A stretch of 64,000 nucleotides of DNA from Lachnospiraceae bacterium (lineage in GTDB: Bacteria > Bacillota > Clostridia > Lachnospirales > Lachnospiraceae), in the NCBI GenBank assembly GCA_022794255.1, contig JAAWEL010000089.1:24757-88756 (forward strand), in the 5' to 3' direction. Shown one piece after another: positions 8,933-16,847 of this stretch. Under the pieces are notes generated by a model. It was given only the letters and a program-made list of their open reading frames with translations. It was not told the origin of the DNA and did no database searches. Position 1 is the stretch's first letter. Each line of letters opens with the position of its first letter. A program made the translations under genes and the position numbers.

Positions 8933-9967
8933 CTATCTGATTTTTAAGTTTTGCAAATCATTTAACAATAGGTCAACGGCTGAAATTATATTATATTTCT
9001 CTGCTTCCATCCGGCAGTTTTTTCTAAAGGACAAAATATCTGTATCATCATCTGCAATTCTATTCAGTATATCAATCAGCTCTTTTTCTTCATGATATAG
9101 AAATCCTGTCTTACCATTTGTAACGATATAAGGTAAATACGCTATATCAGAACATATAACCGGAACACCTGCCTCGTAGGAATCTACAATTGCACCTGGT
9201 ACTCCTTCCAGCTTATGTCTGCTGGGAAAAACCATAAATAAGTACTGACTTAAAACGTGAACGGTTTCTTCCCTTTTTATCGTCCCTTTAAAGCATATAT
9301 AATCTTTTCCATCGCATAATGTTTGCAGCTCTCTCTTTTCTGTCTCCGCAAAAAAACCATATACATCTAACTGGTATTTTTTGCTTTCTTTATTCACTTT
9401 ATCTAAAGCAGCAACAATCGTATCAAAGCCTTTTCGATAGGAAATCTCTGAATAATAACAAATATGTTTTATTGTCTGCGCTTGATAATCTATATCCGTT
9501 TCCTGAATTTTTTTGCAATTCGACAGAAAACCAGCTTTTATATCTTTACCAATCCGGTTTTTCATTTCGTCCACTTCAAAATAATAACAATCCACATTCC
9601 TTAATTTAGAAGATGAAAATCCCGAAAGATAATCAACCTGATTTCCTACTATAAGAAAAACAACTTTCCTTTTTAATATTTTTTTCAAGAATGATACTGC
9701 TTCGATCATAAACCTGGTTCCACGGTTTGATGTGATAACCACAATAGAATCATTTTTAAAATAGTGAAAAACAAAATGCATAATCATCTTTATGCCAGTA
9801 CCAAGCTCAAACATATTGCAAAATGTCAAGTCAACATTTCTCGTTCTCAACTCATTATAGACATTTTTCGTTTTTTCAAGTTGTCCACCGATTGTGTTTC
9901 CGCTTAAGTCTGCAGTTCCAACCAAAAGTATTTTCATCTCTTTTTTTTCGATAACATTTTCTTTCAT
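8933..9967 (-). CDS. glycosyltransferase family 4 (GT-B)
   Basis: A 344-residue GT-B protein opening MKILLVGTADLSGNTIGGQ after a short lead, with a C-terminal nucleotide-sugar domain (ICYYSEISYRKGFDTIVAAL, then FPSRHKLEGVPGAIVDSYEAG with the E-x7-E region). It overlaps the PHP gene by 4 bases (ATGA), indicating translational coupling. The most conserved start may be the internal methionine MKILLVG. It adds a sugar to the operon 1 repeat unit; donor unknown. Confidence 0.84.
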   Translation of the reverse strand: MKENVIEKKEMKILLVGTADLSGNTIGGQLEKTKNVYNELRTRNVDLTFCNMFELGTGIKMIMHFVFHYFKNDSIVVITSNRGTRFMIEAVSFLKKILKRKVVFLIVGNQVDYLSGFSSSKLRNVDCYYFEVDEMKNRIGKDIKAGFLSNCKKIQETDIDYQAQTIKHICYYSEISYRKGFDTIVAALDKVNKESKKYQLDVYGFFAETEKRELQTLCDGKDYICFKGTIKREETVHVLSQYLFMVFPSRHKLEGVPGAIVDSYEAGVPVICSDIAYLPYIVTNGKTGFLYHEEKELIDILNRIADDDTDILSFRKNCRMEAEKYNIISAVDLLLNDLQNLKIR

Positions 9968-10698
9968 TTATTGATTATCCTATTTTTAATGTAACGTCTG
10001 AAGCTTACTGGAAATAATTTTAAAAAGAACTGATAAATCTTTGTTGTTTTGATTCTTTTGATTTTCCAATATACCCAGTTGTGTTCTTTTCTTTTCAATT
10101 TTCTAAAATTTTTCACTTTTTCTATTTGAAGCGATTCTTCATCAGTGTCTATCTCATTATAAAAAGCGCCTATATTCTTTGCTGAATGTGCATCACTTCC
10201 AACCATTGTAACTAAATGATTATATTTTTTTAATATATCATCCATTTCCTTTGTATTGCCATATTTATAGTTTGCCTGTTCAATAAAACTTGCGTTTAAT
10301 AAAACATATTTGGCATCTATTTCTTTTATATTGGTATTGCCGATTACTCCAGTAGAGTGATTTGGATGGGGTACAATAATCACAGCATTTTCTTCTGACA
10401 AACGATCCACAAGCCTTCTTGCAGAATAACTTCCTCTTTCTTTCTCCAACTTCTTTATTTCATCCGATACTCCGATTATGTGGACGCCTTCAGAAGTTGT
10501 AAACTCAATTCCTTTCATTAATTGAATCTTATTCGATTCAAACATCCTTTCATCTTCTCTTGTTAAACCATAGACATCATGATCACATATAACAATTCCG
10601 TTAATTCCCTGCTTTTTACATTGATTAACAATTTTTCTTATTGGAAGTGATGAATCGATCGAATAGCATGTATGGCAATGTGACTCAACTCGTATCAT
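9964..10698 (-). CDS. PHP-domain metal-dependent phosphoesterase
   Basis: A 244-residue protein with N-terminal ESHCHTCYSIDSSLP (H-x-H motif) and GIVICDHDVYG, both metal-binding signatures of the PHP domain. VTMVGSDAHSAKNIG supplies the later D-A-H motif. PHP proteins hydrolyse phosphoesters, and in polysaccharide clusters some act as tyrosine phosphatases (CpsB/Wzb type) or sugar-phosphate phosphatases. It overlaps both neighbours by 4 bases. No Wzc-type tyrosine kinase is seen here, so a regulatory phosphatase role is uncertain. Confidence 0.78.
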   Translation of the reverse strand: MIRVESHCHTCYSIDSSLPIRKIVNQCKKQGINGIVICDHDVYGLTREDERMFESNKIQLMKGIEFTTSEGVHIIGVSDEIKKLEKERGSYSARRLVDRLSEENAVIIVPHPNHSTGVIGNTNIKEIDAKYVLLNASFIEQANYKYGNTKEMDDILKKYNHLVTMVGSDAHSAKNIGAFYNEIDTDEESLQIEKVKNFRKLKRKEHNWVYWKIKRIKTTKIYQFFLKLFPVSFRRYIKNRIINK

Positions 10699-11990
10699 TT
10701 TTCACACCTTACAAACGCAAGCTTTTTTCCTTCTCCGCTTCTTATAGCTTCTTTTCCATTGCTTATAAAAAACTCTATGTTTTTTGGCAATCGAGATACA
10801 AATTCCTCTTGCAGCTTGAATTTTATTTCATCATTGACTCGTCTTTCAATGATTAGTTCCACCCGGTCCATTCCATGTTGAACAATCTGCCAGGAGAACA
10901 CGGTTGGATAATGTTCCATTATTGTATAAAAATTAGTTAAAGGAATATTTCTGTCTTTTAATTTGATTGCCATATTGTTTCTTCCAATAACATTTTTTAT
11001 CGTCCTGAAAGAATGGCCGCAAGATATCTCATTACTTGCAATCTCTGCCAAATCATTGGTCTCATACCTTAACAGGGGCATCGCATAATTGTTCAAGTTG
11101 GTTCCCACAATTTTTTTTTGACTGGCATCACCGGTTTCTAAAAACTCCATATAACCATATTCTTCAAACACATGAAGCCCTTGATGCTTTCCACAATCTC
11201 CGGCAGCCACAATGCATTCAGCCATTCCATAATAATTTGAAATCTTTGCCTCAAAGGCACCCTCTATTTTCCGCCTTGTATCATCGCTTAACACCTCAGA
11301 AGCTGTAAATATGCCTTTGAGCTTTGGTATCTTATGACCACTTTTTGTGACATAATCAGCCAATAGTTCCAATGATGAAGGATATCCTCTGAGAAACTTA
11401 ACCTTATTTTTTATCATATGATTAAGATATTTTTCCATATTACTGTCCGTCATATCGTATGGACTATAATAGATAAAGTTTCTTATCTTATCATATTTAA
11501 TTATTTTTTTTGCCCGTTCGTTTTTAGGCGCATAGGAACGAACGATTGCCATTCTATCCCGAAAACGATAGCCAGCCCATTTCCATTGTCTCCAGACGGT
11601 GGCTTGCTCCATAATCCATTGTTGTTTTGATACCAATACCTCCAAAGGATTACCTGTAGAGCCGGATGTTTGTTGAATCAGCGCCTTTGTCTTATATTTA
11701 GGATTTATAAACTGGCTGTGATATTTTCTTACATCCTCTTTTCTTGTTAATGGAATTTTCTCAATATCTTTTAATTCTTTAAAATCCCGGTCCACGTCAA
11801 AATTTATTTTATGAAATAATTGTCTATAGTAGGGAATCTGGTTTTGACAAATTTTCAGCAATTTTTTTAATTTTCTTTTTTGATAATCCTCTATTTTTCC
11901 TCTTGAAAATTTGCATGATCTCATCAAAAAAAACTTACAATAAAAAATCCCTTCTGCTGACAGCATTAAATCTTTTATTTTATCAAACAC
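10695..11990 (-). CDS. PaaK/CapK-like adenylate-forming enzyme
   Basis: A 431-residue protein of the phenylacetate-CoA ligase-like family often called CapK in capsule loci. The ATP-binding motif is QQTSGSTGNPLE and the later ISNYYGMAEC corresponds to the adenylate-binding YG-x-x-E region. It may activate an organic acid for transfer to the glycan. The start is GTG at 11990, with GGAGG nine bases upstream. That ribosome site lies inside the 3' end of the full-length reading of the preceding acetyltransferase, so translation of this gene may depend on the acetyltransferase frame. Confidence 0.8.
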   Translation of the reverse strand: MFDKIKDLMLSAEGIFYCKFFLMRSCKFSRGKIEDYQKRKLKKLLKICQNQIPYYRQLFHKINFDVDRDFKELKDIEKIPLTRKEDVRKYHSQFINPKYKTKALIQQTSGSTGNPLEVLVSKQQWIMEQATVWRQWKWAGYRFRDRMAIVRSYAPKNERAKKIIKYDKIRNFIYYSPYDMTDSNMEKYLNHMIKNKVKFLRGYPSSLELLADYVTKSGHKIPKLKGIFTASEVLSDDTRRKIEGAFEAKISNYYGMAECIVAAGDCGKHQGLHVFEEYGYMEFLETGDASQKKIVGTNLNNYAMPLLRYETNDLAEIASNEISCGHSFRTIKNVIGRNNMAIKLKDRNIPLTNFYTIMEHYPTVFSWQIVQHGMDRVELIIERRVNDEIKFKLQEEFVSRLPKNIEFFISNGKEAIRSGEGKKLAFVRCEK

Positions 11991-11995
11991 CGTAT

Positions 11996-12485
11996 TTAGC
12001 CTCCATTTATCTCTGCTTCTGTTCTCATCCGTAATATCTTAGCTGGCACCCCCCCCCACGACTGCCCGGGCTGGTACATCCTTTATGACTACAGCATTTG
12101 CTCCTACAATTACATCATCACCAATTACGATCGGACCAAGAATTTTTGCTCCTGTTCCTACATGAACCCGGTCTCCAATAACTGGCACAATACTGCGAAT
12201 ACTGTCATATTCCGGAATTGCTTTATTGCTTTTTCCTGCCCCTCCTCCAATCGTAACATTGGTTCCAATCATACAGTCATTTCCAATTTTTGCTTCGCTG
12301 TGAATCACCAGACCAATCCCTTTATATCCGAATTCTGTTCCTCTTCCAATTGTACAAGTATATGGAACATACGAATTGTGAATGAAATAAATCCAGCTTC
12401 TGATAATCCAGGCAACCGGTTTCAAATGATGAAGATAGCACCATCGCTCTAATCTATATTTATTGATTGCACTCATTTTACTCAT
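11996..12485 (-). pseudogene. serine-acetyltransferase-like hexapeptide O-acetyltransferase, out of frame at a poly-G9 tract
   Basis: Left-handed beta-helix acetyltransferase of the CysE/WcaB type: IGNDCMIGTNVTIGGGAG, then IGDRVHVGTGAKILGPIVIGDDVIVGANAVV. The tracked ORF stops at 12039 with an abnormal end (VVGGGAS). Reading the nine G as eight restores the family ending VVGGVPAKILRMR and a stop at 11996, six bases before the next gene's start, with that gene's ribosome site overlapping the restored end. It would O-acetylate a sugar of the operon 1 glycan. It is either a slipped-strand ON/OFF gene, a fixed frameshift or an assembly error. Confidence 0.8.
12049..12057 (-). repeat. poly-G9 homopolymer in acetyltransferase gene
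   Basis: Nine consecutive C on the plus strand (G9 on the coding strand) in AT-rich surroundings. It sits at the 3' end of an acetyltransferase gene, and changing its length by one base (to G8) restores the conserved C-terminus. This is the classic arrangement of a slipped-strand contingency tract. Confidence 0.9.
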
Positions 12486-12502
12486 AAATATTCACCATCC
12501 AA

Positions 12503-13720
12503 TTATAAGCGATAACATGAGCCATTATAAATGCAGCGAGTGTCCAACACGATTTTATCATTCAATTCTTTTAGATTTCTCTTTATTTCATCATGGCCAA
12601 CCATAATCACTACGAAATCTATATTTTCTAAAAAATCATTTAGATCATGATATTGATTTTCTACCACATCATCCGTGATATATGGATCGTAAACGTTCAG
12701 TGGAGTGCCTAAATGTTTCTTTTGTGATTCCAGCAGCTGCAGCGTAGGTGATTCCCGCATATCGTCCACATTTTCCTTATATGTCAGCCCATACAATCCA
12801 ACACGGCTGATATCTTTAAGTCCCTCTTTCCTCATGATCTCATAAATCCGGTTTAAAACAAAATCTGGCATCCCGTCATTCGTTTTCATCGACTCATCAA
12901 TAACCTTTGCCAGGCTGGGATAGTCTCCCACCAAAAACCAGGGATCCACTGATATGCAGTGTCCTCCCACTCCCGGTCCCGGCTGAAGGATGTTGACCCT
13001 GGGATGCATATTACAGATCTGGATAATCTCATACACGTCCATGTTGTCATGTCTGCATATCTTGGCCAGCTCGTTGGCAAAAGCTATATTTACTGCACGG
13101 TAAGTGTTTTCCACAACCTTTGTCATCTCAGCCGTGCGAATATCCGTAATTACAATTTCTCCCTGACAGAAGGACCCATAGAAGCCTTTCACCCGCTCTC
13201 CCACTGCCCTGTCATCGGCTCCGATTGTACGATTATTATGGATCAGCTCATAAATCATATTTCCTGGTATGATCCGCTCCGGGGCATGTACAAGATGCAC
13301 ATCGGTTCCGATTGTAAAACCTGTATCTTCAATTACGGGCCTTACAAATTTGTCAATGGTTCCTGGTGAAACCGTAGATTCTATGACAATCACAGCTCCT
13401 TTTGGAGCCACTTTTAATACATTCCTAACTGCCTCCACCACATAACAGGCATCAACCTTTTTACTAAATTTGTCATAAGGGGTTGGGACAGAGACAATAT
13501 ATGTGTCTGTAACCTGATACTTCGTTGTAAAGGTAATGCCCTCCGCCACTGCTTCTTGAAACAATTCATCCAGTCCACTTTCTTTAAATGTTGTATGCCC
13601 TTCGTTCAACATACATACCAGCTGTTCATTATAATCCGTGCCAACCACCTCTACTCCATGGGAGGCCATCATCAAAGCCGTGGGAAGTCCAATATATCCT
13701 AATCCTATTACATTAACCAT
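12503..13720 (-). CDS. UDP-N-acetyl-D-mannosamine dehydrogenase-like nucleotide-sugar dehydrogenase
   Basis: A 405-residue NAD-dependent UDP-sugar 6-dehydrogenase of the WecC/CapL type. It opens MVNVIGLGYIGLPTALMMAS (Rossmann), has VIVIESTVSPGT and PERIIPG in the middle, and the catalytic-cysteine loop GPGVGGHCISVDPWF. It oxidises a UDP-HexNAc to the uronic acid, giving the operon 1 glycan a negatively charged sugar. I chose ATG 13720 because the Rossmann fold starts there, an AGGAGA site lies upstream, and the tracked start at 13762 would overlap the lyase gene. Confidence 0.88.
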   Translation of the reverse strand: MVNVIGLGYIGLPTALMMASHGVEVVGTDYNEQLVCMLNEGHTTFKESGLDELFQEAVAEGITFTTKYQVTDTYIVSVPTPYDKFSKKVDACYVVEAVRNVLKVAPKGAVIVIESTVSPGTIDKFVRPVIEDTGFTIGTDVHLVHAPERIIPGNMIYELIHNNRTIGADDRAVGERVKGFYGSFCQGEIVITDIRTAEMTKVVENTYRAVNIAFANELAKICRHDNMDVYEIIQICNMHPRVNILQPGPGVGGHCISVDPWFLVGDYPSLAKVIDESMKTNDGMPDFVLNRIYEIMRKEGLKDISRVGLYGLTYKENVDDMRESPTLQLLESQKKHLGTPLNVYDPYITDDVVENQYHDLNDFLENIDFVVIMVGHDEIKRNLKELNDKIVLDTRCIYNGSCYRL

Positions 13721-13754
13721 TTGCTGCTTTTCTCCTGTTTTACTCAGTTTGTGT

Positions 13755-15530
13755 TTACTCAAAATCCCCAGTCATTATCTCAATTTCTATATGTACCTGG
13801 CCTTTATTTTTAAACGGTGTTCGGATCTCTAACACCTGTTTCTTTTCATACTTTCCAAATTCTTCGGCATAAGTTGTAATCACTCCATCTTTATGAATCA
13901 GACAATCACTTTTATCGGGAAGAAAAATCAAGGCTGCTAACCGTTGTTTTTCTTTTATGCTGATCTTCCCCCCATCTCTGCCATATTCATAACCAGGAGC
14001 CAGATGCAGAAGCTCTTTTGCCATGTGTATGCCTTGATCATGAGCTGTAAAATCATCAATTATAACCAGTCTGTTCTTATCTTTCCATTTCAGAATCCTT
14101 CGGAATGTGTCCCCTAAATAACTTCTGAAGCTTCCCTCAATCTCATTTTCTCTTTCAGTGCCACAAATCTTTGTCAGCCGCCGTGCTGCTCTGTGCTCTC
14201 CCCACAGCTCGGATTGCTCTCGGTCATCAATCATTAAAGTATTATGGGCCGCCGTACTCCGGAAGAAGGCGCGAAGCCCTCCCTGGTACTGTCCTGTTCC
14301 GGAATTTACAAACATCATTTTTCCTTGTACACTCAATTCAAAGCTTAGGCAGTCACAATGTCCATGTCCCCCCATATAAGAAGGGCCGATCTCTCCGCAA
14401 TCAAAAAGGAGCTCTATATCCTTAGTGGAAAGCTTATAATAACCAGACTTTCTGATCCTTCTCTTTAAAGCTGCCTCATCTTCAAGCCTGCAAATCCCCG
14501 CTGCTGCTTTATACAGCTCCCTTTTTCCCTTTGCCACATTATTTCCCGCATCATTAAAAAGGGGGATTCTACCATCGAACCCCTTTTCCAGCTCCATCAT
14601 TCTGGATGCCATTTTCTTGATTGCCGAAACCAGCTTCTCTCCATCGCCTGTATACTCTAAACTATTTAAAGCTTTATGCACCCGCAATATATCTTCTAAA
14701 ATAATTCTATGGTACATAAAGCTCAACTCAAAATGAAAACCATCGGAAAGAATCTGTTCATGAATCTGTCTCAGAAACAACTTAAAATATTTCTCATACA
14801 CTTCCCGTTCCTGAAAAAAGAGACTGGCTATTACAATCGCTTTTAAATTTTCAAAATAATGGTTAGCTAAAAGCGACAGCTCCTGGGTATAAATCAAATA
14901 CCGGTATTGCTGATACAGAGAGGTAAGAAGCCTTTTTTCCAAGGCAGTAGCATGAAGCTCCTCCTGAAGCAATTCCATACAAATCAGCATATTGGGAATC
15001 CTTAAGGATATGGTATATGGCTCTAAGCTATCTCTGGAAACTTGTCTTAGCCAACTTTCCATCAGCTCTTTCCATTTAAAGAAATATGGTTTCTCTGATG
15101 TTCTGCGATACTCCACAGCCAGTGGAATCAAAAACTCCAGATAATGCAGATTATAGTTCCATAGATGTGAAGCCTCAGGAATCTTCCAGGTATCCGCTAT
15201 GACATAAACCTCATGAAGAAGTTCTACCTGGTTATTCAAAAGATTATTCACATGAAATCTCTGTAAATAAGCATCTTCACAGTCCAGTTCAGGAATCAAG
15301 AGCTTTAATTTTCCTGCATCTACAGTCTCCGGAGCAGACAATTGCTTAACACTTTTTAATAACTTCCTTTCTGCTCCTTTTGCTGTTCTCTTTTTTATCT
15401 GATGTTTAATCTGTATCCATTTAAGACTTTTGACCGTATTCCAGTAAAGCCATATCTTCTCTGCTTTTTTCACAAATCTTACCTCTGCCGATTCCGTCAA
15501 TCCTATCCTCTGCTGATCTTCTTTAATCAA
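13755..15530 (-). CDS. heparinase II/III-family protein (putative polysaccharide lyase)
   Basis: A 591-residue protein with an alpha-toroid region (SHLWNYNLHYLEFLIPLA) and a C-terminal heparinase II/III-like beta domain (YMGGHGHCDCLSFEL, then FFRSTAAHNTLMIDDREQSE). No signal peptide is visible, so it probably acts inside the cell. Such genes occur within uronic-acid polysaccharide clusters, where they may trim or edit the product. The neighbouring UDP-sugar dehydrogenase supplies uronic acids that a lyase could cleave. It overlaps the GT4 gene upstream by 8 bases. Confidence 0.8.
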   Translation of the reverse strand: MIKEDQQRIGLTESAEVRFVKKAEKIWLYWNTVKSLKWIQIKHQIKKRTAKGAERKLLKSVKQLSAPETVDAGKLKLLIPELDCEDAYLQRFHVNNLLNNQVELLHEVYVIADTWKIPEASHLWNYNLHYLEFLIPLAVEYRRTSEKPYFFKWKELMESWLRQVSRDSLEPYTISLRIPNMLICMELLQEELHATALEKRLLTSLYQQYRYLIYTQELSLLANHYFENLKAIVIASLFFQEREVYEKYFKLFLRQIHEQILSDGFHFELSFMYHRIILEDILRVHKALNSLEYTGDGEKLVSAIKKMASRMMELEKGFDGRIPLFNDAGNNVAKGKRELYKAAAGICRLEDEAALKRRIRKSGYYKLSTKDIELLFDCGEIGPSYMGGHGHCDCLSFELSVQGKMMFVNSGTGQYQGGLRAFFRSTAAHNTLMIDDREQSELWGEHRAARRLTKICGTERENEIEGSFRSYLGDTFRRILKWKDKNRLVIIDDFTAHDQGIHMAKELLHLAPGYEYGRDGGKISIKEKQRLAALIFLPDKSDCLIHKDGVITTYAEEFGKYEKKQVLEIRTPFKNKGQVHIEIEIMTGDFE

Positions 15531-16773
15531 AAAGTACCTTCAGCATCTGATCTGCCAAGACCTCCACCCGCCGATTGTTCCTAATATATTTTCTCCCGTT
15601 CCACCCATATTGCTTCCGCTCATCCTTCGGCATATGGTAAACGCTTTCTATTTTCTCAGCCAGGTCAAAGGCATTATAGGGTTCAAACACCATGCCGCCC
15701 CCGCTTGTTGCCACTTCATCATCCTTATAGAGAAAGCCATACAGAGTACAGGAGCCTGAATACAGATATTCATTCACCTTATTCTTGGAAACACCATATT
15801 TATAAACCTCTTTATGCCCCTTCACTTCCAAGTGAGCCATGCAGATATCACTCTGGCTTATTAATGCTGGTACTGCTTCTTTTAGAATGCGGTCACAGAC
15901 AAGAGCATTTTTAAGTTTATTTGAGCGGATAAACTCCAGCATCCCCTCTTTTTCCTGCCCACTTCCCACAAATACCATTTTGATTGGCATCCCCTTTTGC
16001 TCCAATATTTTCAAAGCCTCCAGCATGACATAAACGCCCTCATATGTCATGTAATATCCTGCAAAAGAACAAATAAATCCATCGGAAATAAATTCCTGGA
16101 TTCTTTCCGGAAGAAGCTCTTTCTTTTTTGCATTTTCATCAAACCGTTCACAATCCATGGGCTGTCCAATCAGCGCTGTTTTGCTCCTCGGTATGCCTAA
16201 TTCTCCACAAATATATTTATCTCCGTGAGCCATTGAATAGATGACCTTATCTGCCTTTTGAAATGCCCATCGCTGGATCCATCCAAAAAACAACACCATA
16301 GGATCATAAGGCTTTTTTTCACCACTAACCACCCAGATGCGCGGCCAAAAATCTCTGACCTCCGCACAAAAACGGATTTTGTATTTCTTTGCCACCTTAT
16401 ATGCGGCAACCCATGCCAATGGATGAACCGAACAACCGGTAACAACATCCGGCTTTCCGTATTTTTTTGCAATAGCTGCTTCACAACGAAGAACCTTGTG
16501 CATAAAATCAAGCATATTTTGGGCCCGAGCCAAACCGTTGTTTGTTTCATAGCTGCTGGTTTTCAGATAAATATAGAAAATGTTATCTGCTGGTCTGTTT
16601 ACAAAAATATTCTTTTCTGATATATATTTATGGGTAAAATGAGAAAAACCAGATGCCACAACAACAACCCTATATCCTCTTTTTCCCAGCTCCTTTGCAA
16701 AATCAAACTGTCTTGATATCCCACCATATTGAGGTTCTGATGAATAATGGTCTATAATCCAGATTGTTTTCAT
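15523..16773 (-). CDS. WbuB-like glycosyltransferase family 4
   Basis: A 416-residue GT-B enzyme opening MKTIWIIDHYSSEPQYGGIS, close to the WbuB/PglA-type transferases that add the second sugar after the initiating HexNAc. Its C-terminal domain holds CSFAGYYMTYEGVYVMLEAL and NKVNEYLYSGSCTLYGF. I chose ATG 16773 because GGAAAGGA precedes it and the fold begins there; the tracked start adds 20 unlike residues. It follows the fused sugar transferase/SDR gene, consistent with acting early in repeat-unit assembly. Confidence 0.84.
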   Translation of the reverse strand: MKTIWIIDHYSSEPQYGGISRQFDFAKELGKRGYRVVVVASGFSHFTHKYISEKNIFVNRPADNIFYIYLKTSSYETNNGLARAQNMLDFMHKVLRCEAAIAKKYGKPDVVTGCSVHPLAWVAAYKVAKKYKIRFCAEVRDFWPRIWVVSGEKKPYDPMVLFFGWIQRWAFQKADKVIYSMAHGDKYICGELGIPRSKTALIGQPMDCERFDENAKKKELLPERIQEFISDGFICSFAGYYMTYEGVYVMLEALKILEQKGMPIKMVFVGSGQEKEGMLEFIRSNKLKNALVCDRILKEAVPALISQSDICMAHLEVKGHKEVYKYGVSKNKVNEYLYSGSCTLYGFLYKDDEVATSGGGMVFEPYNAFDLAEKIESVYHMPKDERKQYGWNGRKYIRNNRRVEVLADQMLKVLFD

Positions 16774-16847
16774 CCTTTTCGTCCTTTCCTGGTTCCTTAC
16801 AGTTTTGATACCTTCTCTTTGGCCCTGGTACATCGTTTCCCAAATAA

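Noticed and set aside
11110-11119. A9 tract in the CapK-like gene as a contingency tract
   Set aside because: The gene is in frame, A-runs of this length are common in this AT-rich DNA, and no disrupted product is seen.
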